Source of the DNA: Lipingzhangella_A rawalii
GTDB lineage: Bacteria; Actinomycetota; Actinomycetes; Streptosporangiales; Streptosporangiaceae
Reading direction: 5' to 3'
NCBI RefSeq assembly: GCF_031628175.1
Contig: NZ_JAVLVT010000009.1
Span: 62,001-126,000, forward strand
DNA length: 64,000 nucleotides
Part shown: positions 59,579 to 64,000 of the stretch, one piece after another
How positions within the stretch are numbered: the first letter of the stretch is position 1
Layout of the letters: every line of letters begins with the position of its first letter
The notes under the pieces: generated by a model
Databases searched by the model: none
What the model was told of the DNA's origin: nothing
What the model saw: only the letters and a program-made list of their open reading frames with translations
Program-made: the position numbers and the translations under genes

Positions 59579-60604
59579 GTGGGGGATCCAATGGCGCAGG
59601 CAGGGACCGGGACGGCCGATGCCGCCCCGGGCACGGTGGCGAACGCGGAATGGGCCAAGGAGGTCCGTCGCCTCGCACGCGAACAGGACGCGGTCATCCT
59701 CGCGCACAACTACCAGCGCCCAGAGATCCAGGAGGTGGCCGACCACACGGGCGACTCGCTCGGGCTATCCCGGCTGGCCAGCGAGGTCAGCGCGAGCACG
59801 ATCGTCTTCTGCGGCGTTCATTTCATGGCGGAGACCGCCAAGATCCTCTCCCCGGACAAGCGGGTCCTCCTGCCCGACCCCCGGGCGGGATGCTCCCTGG
59901 CCGACACCATCACCGCCGAGGACGTGCGCGCCTGGCGGGCCGAACACCCCGACGCCGTGGTGGTGGCCTACGTCAACACCACCGCCGCGGTAAAAGCCGA
60001 AACCGATATCTGCTGCACCTCCTCCAACGCGGCCGATGTGGTCCGCTCCATCCCGCCGGAACGGGAGATTCTCTTCCTCCCGGACCAGTTCCTGGGAGCA
60101 CACGTCAAGCGGGTAACCGGGCGGGAGAACATCCACGTCTGGATGGGTGAATGCCACGTCCACGCCGGCATCGACGGCCACACCCTACGGGAACGTGTCG
60201 CCGCCGAACCCGACGCCGAGGTCTATGTCCACCCGGAATGCGGCTGTGCCACCTCCGCGCTGTACCTCGTGGGGTCCGGCAGCGTGGATCAGGACCGGGT
60301 CCAGGTCCTGTCCACGGGCGGCATGCTCAGCGCCGCCGAGTCCACCTCCGCCGACAAGGTGCTCATCGCGACGGAGACCGGAATGCTGCACCAACTACGC
60401 GGCGCCAACCCGAACACCCAGTTCGAAGCGGTGAACCCCCGCGCGGAGTGCCACTACATGAAGATGATCACGGCGGATCGGCTCCTGGAGTCCCTGCGGA
60501 CCGCAACAACGGAAATCACGGTGCCCGAGGACATCGCGGAACGGGCCCGCCGCTCCGTGCGCCACATGGTCGCCATCGGATCATCGGGCCGCGGCGGCGA
60601 ATAG
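59579..60604 (+). CDS. nadA: Quinolinate synthase
   Basis: A 341-residue [4Fe-4S] enzyme that condenses iminoaspartate with dihydroxyacetone phosphate to quinolinate. The three cluster cysteines appear in DPRAGCSLADT, the HPECGCATSAL segment and NPRAECHYMK; AHNYQRPEIQEVADHTGDSLGL, VNTTAAVKAETDICCTSSNA and MGECHVHAGI are typical. GTG 59579 is seven bases after GAGAGGA; the same frame is open upstream through the operator, so longer starts are rejected. nadB and nadC, usual neighbours, are not here. Confidence 0.95.
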   Translation: MGDPMAQAGTGTADAAPGTVANAEWAKEVRRLAREQDAVILAHNYQRPEIQEVADHTGDSLGLSRLASEVSASTIVFCGVHFMAETAKILSPDKRVLLPDPRAGCSLADTITAEDVRAWRAEHPDAVVVAYVNTTAAVKAETDICCTSSNAADVVRSIPPEREILFLPDQFLGAHVKRVTGRENIHVWMGECHVHAGIDGHTLRERVAAEPDAEVYVHPECGCATSALYLVGSGSVDQDRVQVLSTGGMLSAAESTSADKVLIATETGMLHQLRGANPNTQFEAVNPRAECHYMKMITADRLLESLRTATTEITVPEDIAERARRSVRHMVAIGSSGRGGE

Positions 60605-60772
60605 CGCACCACCCACACACCCGGATCTCTCCGCGATCGGCAGCACCCCCACCCCAATTGCCGCTACCATTCGGGGACAACTCCGACGTCCCGGGCCGGG
60701 CGCCCCCACCCACATCCGCCCACCCGGGGCGGTCACGCGTCGGGCGCCCGCGTACGACCCGCACCGGGGCAG

Positions 60773-62353
60773 GTGCGGCCCTGGTTACCGCCGCGGCCCG
60801 CGTTCGCGGTGGAATCCGGACGGCCGACCGTCAGCGTCAAGGGGGTGGTGGGAGCGGAACAGGGCAGCACCGGAGACAGTGCCACCGGCCGGGCACAGCC
60901 ATGCGGTGGCACCGACGGGGCATGCGGTGCCGCGTCCACGCCCGGCAGCGACACGACCCCCACCCCGGATACCACCAGCGAACAGCTTCTAGCCGCCGTG
61001 CCGGAGCTGTACCAGTACTGCTGGTCCCTGGTTGGCCCCGGGGCGATCGCCACCACCGGCAGCCCAAGCACCCGACTCACCGGAGCCTGCGCCGCGGTGT
61101 GGACAGCACTACTCACGGCCACCGAGCGGCTGTCGGAGCGGACCGACCACGCCAACACCCCACCCCTGCGGGTATGGCTATTCGCCCTGGCCCGCGCGGC
61201 ATGTCAACGAAGCGGCTGGATCCGCAGCTCCCCGTATGCGGCATTGTCCATCACCGACGCCGAGGCGGCACCCGCGGCTGTCCTGGGCAGCCTGCCACCA
61301 AGCCAGCGGGAACTGCTGGAGCTGGCACTGCGGCACGGCCTGAGTCCCGGCCAGACCGCCCTGGTGACGGGCCTGGACCGCACCACCGTGGCCCGACTCA
61401 CGGAGGCCGCCATCAGCCGGTGCCGGGACATCATCGCCGCCGAAGCCCCGGAGCTGCTGGAGACGGACCGGTCGCTGTCCCCCCGACGCCTGGCTGACGT
61501 CCTGGCCGAGATGCCGCCACCCCACCCACCCCAGAAGCTGACCGCACTGGTCCGGCACGGCTGTACGGCTCCGGAGCAGGCCACCGCGCGACAGGCCGCC
61601 GTGCAGCGGCTCGGCCCCTACGACGTCGGGGTGTGGCCTCGACATGTTGGCGCTGCCCACGATCCCGACGAAGCGCGTTGGGCCGCACCATCTCCCGTGG
61701 GCACGGACACGGACGGCTCCGTGGATCCACACGATCGCCTGGCCGGCCCCGAGGCGGCGGGGCCGGTTCACGTCGATGTTGCACCGTCCCATACCGGGCC
61801 GGGCGTGTCCCGACGTCACTGGCTGCTTCCCGCGGTCGCCGGGCTGTGCACGGTTATCGTGGCACTCGCCGTATGGGGGGCGGCCGCCTATCTCGGTGGC
61901 CCGCGGGTCGTGGCCGGTCCACCCCTGGACCTGCCCGCGGCGAGTACACCCGCCGGCGACACCGGCGGTCCCACCGGGGCTGAGGCCGCTCCCACGCCAC
62001 CGGGCCCGTCCGCAGCCCACCCGGGTGGCCGCGCGGACACCGCCCCGTCCGCCACCGGCGATCCACCAGCCCCCGAGGAGTCACCGGACCCCGCCCCTGT
62101 TCCCCCGGCTGAGGACACCGCAGACTCGGGGGCGAGCGCGGCGGCACCAGAGCAGGCCCCCGACGACACCGGCGGCTCTGGAGCATCCACAGAAGACCCC
62201 TCGCCCAGCGCTCCGCCACACACTCCCCCTGGTGAGGACTCCGACGGCGACGGTGACGACAACGGAGAGGATCCGAACGGTGACGACGGCGGCCGTGGGG
62301 GCCTGCTGTCCGAGGTCACTGACGCACTCGACAAGCTCCTGGGGCGCTCCTGA
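60773..62353 (+). CDS. Sigma-factor-like protein fused to a membrane helix and disordered tail
   Basis: About 500 residues. Residues about 70-225 resemble the helical layout of ECF sigma factors: a region 2-like part (LYQYCWSLVGPGAI...VWLFALARAACQR) and a region 4-like part (LPPSQRELLELALRHGLSPGQTALVTGLDRTTVARLTEAAISRCR). A single membrane helix near 365-390 is followed by a Pro/Ser/Gly/Asp-rich tail of more than 120 residues, presumably outside. The start is uncertain: GTG 60773 or GTG 60845 next to AAGGGG. Many Streptomyces-type proteins of this layout are annotated hypothetical. A true sigma role is unproven. Confidence 0.6.
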   Translation: MRPWLPPRPAFAVESGRPTVSVKGVVGAEQGSTGDSATGRAQPCGGTDGACGAASTPGSDTTPTPDTTSEQLLAAVPELYQYCWSLVGPGAIATTGSPSTRLTGACAAVWTALLTATERLSERTDHANTPPLRVWLFALARAACQRSGWIRSSPYAALSITDAEAAPAAVLGSLPPSQRELLELALRHGLSPGQTALVTGLDRTTVARLTEAAISRCRDIIAAEAPELLETDRSLSPRRLADVLAEMPPPHPPQKLTALVRHGCTAPEQATARQAAVQRLGPYDVGVWPRHVGAAHDPDEARWAAPSPVGTDTDGSVDPHDRLAGPEAAGPVHVDVAPSHTGPGVSRRHWLLPAVAGLCTVIVALAVWGAAAYLGGPRVVAGPPLDLPAASTPAGDTGGPTGAEAAPTPPGPSAAHPGGRADTAPSATGDPPAPEESPDPAPVPPAEDTADSGASAAAPEQAPDDTGGSGASTEDPSPSAPPHTPPGEDSDGDGDDNGEDPNGDDGGRGGLLSEVTDALDKLLGRS

Positions 62354-62368
62354 GAACGACCCCTGCCC

Positions 62369-62391
62369 GGGGTTTCGACAGCGGAAACCCC
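62369..62391 (+). terminator. Terminator-like hairpin after the sigma-like gene
   Basis: GGGGTTTC and GAAACCCC form an 8-bp stem with a 7-base loop, 15 bases after the stop codon. No U-tract follows. Confidence 0.55.
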
Positions 62392-62499
62392 ACAGTCGCC
62401 GCGATGCGGGCTTGTGGATATGTGCCGTTTCGGATGCGGACGTAACGTGCGTCACTCGACAGCATCCACGGCACACACAGAAGGCAAGGGAGAATTCTG

Positions 62500-64000
<1,501 letters not shown>

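Overview
The window is a high-GC stretch of actinobacterial chromosome. Translated products look most like Nocardiopsaceae (Nocardiopsis, Streptomonospora, Thermobifida relatives); this is an inference from protein style, GTG/TTG starts and gene order, because no search could be run. The ilv/leu/serA - gatCAB - c-di-GMP - ligA - cysteine desulfurase - etf order is the conserved core order also known from Streptomyces. No phage, integrase, transposase, plasmid or CRISPR locus was seen, so this is essentially core genome with a few accessory genes.

Layout. 1-2.9 kb: the last codons of a sugar ABC permease, a GH3 beta-N-acetylglucosaminidase (DasD-like), a DUF4126 membrane protein and a PPOX-type flavin/F420 enzyme. 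3.2-7.7 kb (minus): ketoglutarate-semialdehyde dehydrogenase with a DadA-like FAD enzyme, a secreted sugar-dehydrogenase-like lipoprotein and a small lipoprotein. 7.8-9 kb: two tRNA-Glu(CTC) and one tRNA-Gln(CTG) behind a fumarylacetoacetase-family gene. 9.2-11.9 kb: a MhuD-type heme oxygenase overlapping a DUF3152 metzincin-like protein, then an orphan solute-binding lipoprotein.

12.1-22.8 kb (minus) is the branched-chain amino acid block, transcribed ilvB-ilvN-ilvC-serA-(35-aa sORF)-leuB-ilvE-cimA. With leuCD and ilvD elsewhere it covers isoleucine made from pyruvate via citramalate, plus valine and leucine steps. Two transcription attenuators are visible, each with its own leaderless leader peptide: ILVL codons before ilvB and three consecutive Ile codons before cimA. 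An inverted repeat sits upstream of the ilvB promoter as a candidate activator site.

22.8-24.3 kb has no credible gene. It carries a cluster of related extragenic repeats, including a perfect 77-bp inverted pair. 24.3-34.9 kb: two GGDEF-EAL c-di-GMP proteins bracket gatB, a thioester-domain LPVTG surface protein (plus strand) and gatCA. GatCAB supplies Gln-tRNA(Gln), which fits the tRNA-Gln upstream. 35.3-40.7 kb: ligA, a MetE-like protein, a GH18 chitinase with a chitin-binding module, and a DedA-like membrane protein preceded by a strong match to an IdeR/DmdR iron box. 40.8-48.8 kb: mnmA, a DUF695-like protein, cysteine desulfurase, etfBA and a membrane Ser/Thr kinase. 49.1-54.8 kb: YbaK-like editing protein, enoyl-CoA hydratase, DUF1989, lipoprotein, SppA, flavin reductase and a 32-codon relic of an RsbW-type ATPase. 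55-58.5 kb: a glycine-betaine-type ABC operon. 58.7-60.6 kb: a catalytically dead Nudix-HTH regulator divergent from nadA. 60.8-64 kb: a sigma-like/transmembrane protein and a 5'-nucleotidase that runs off the window.
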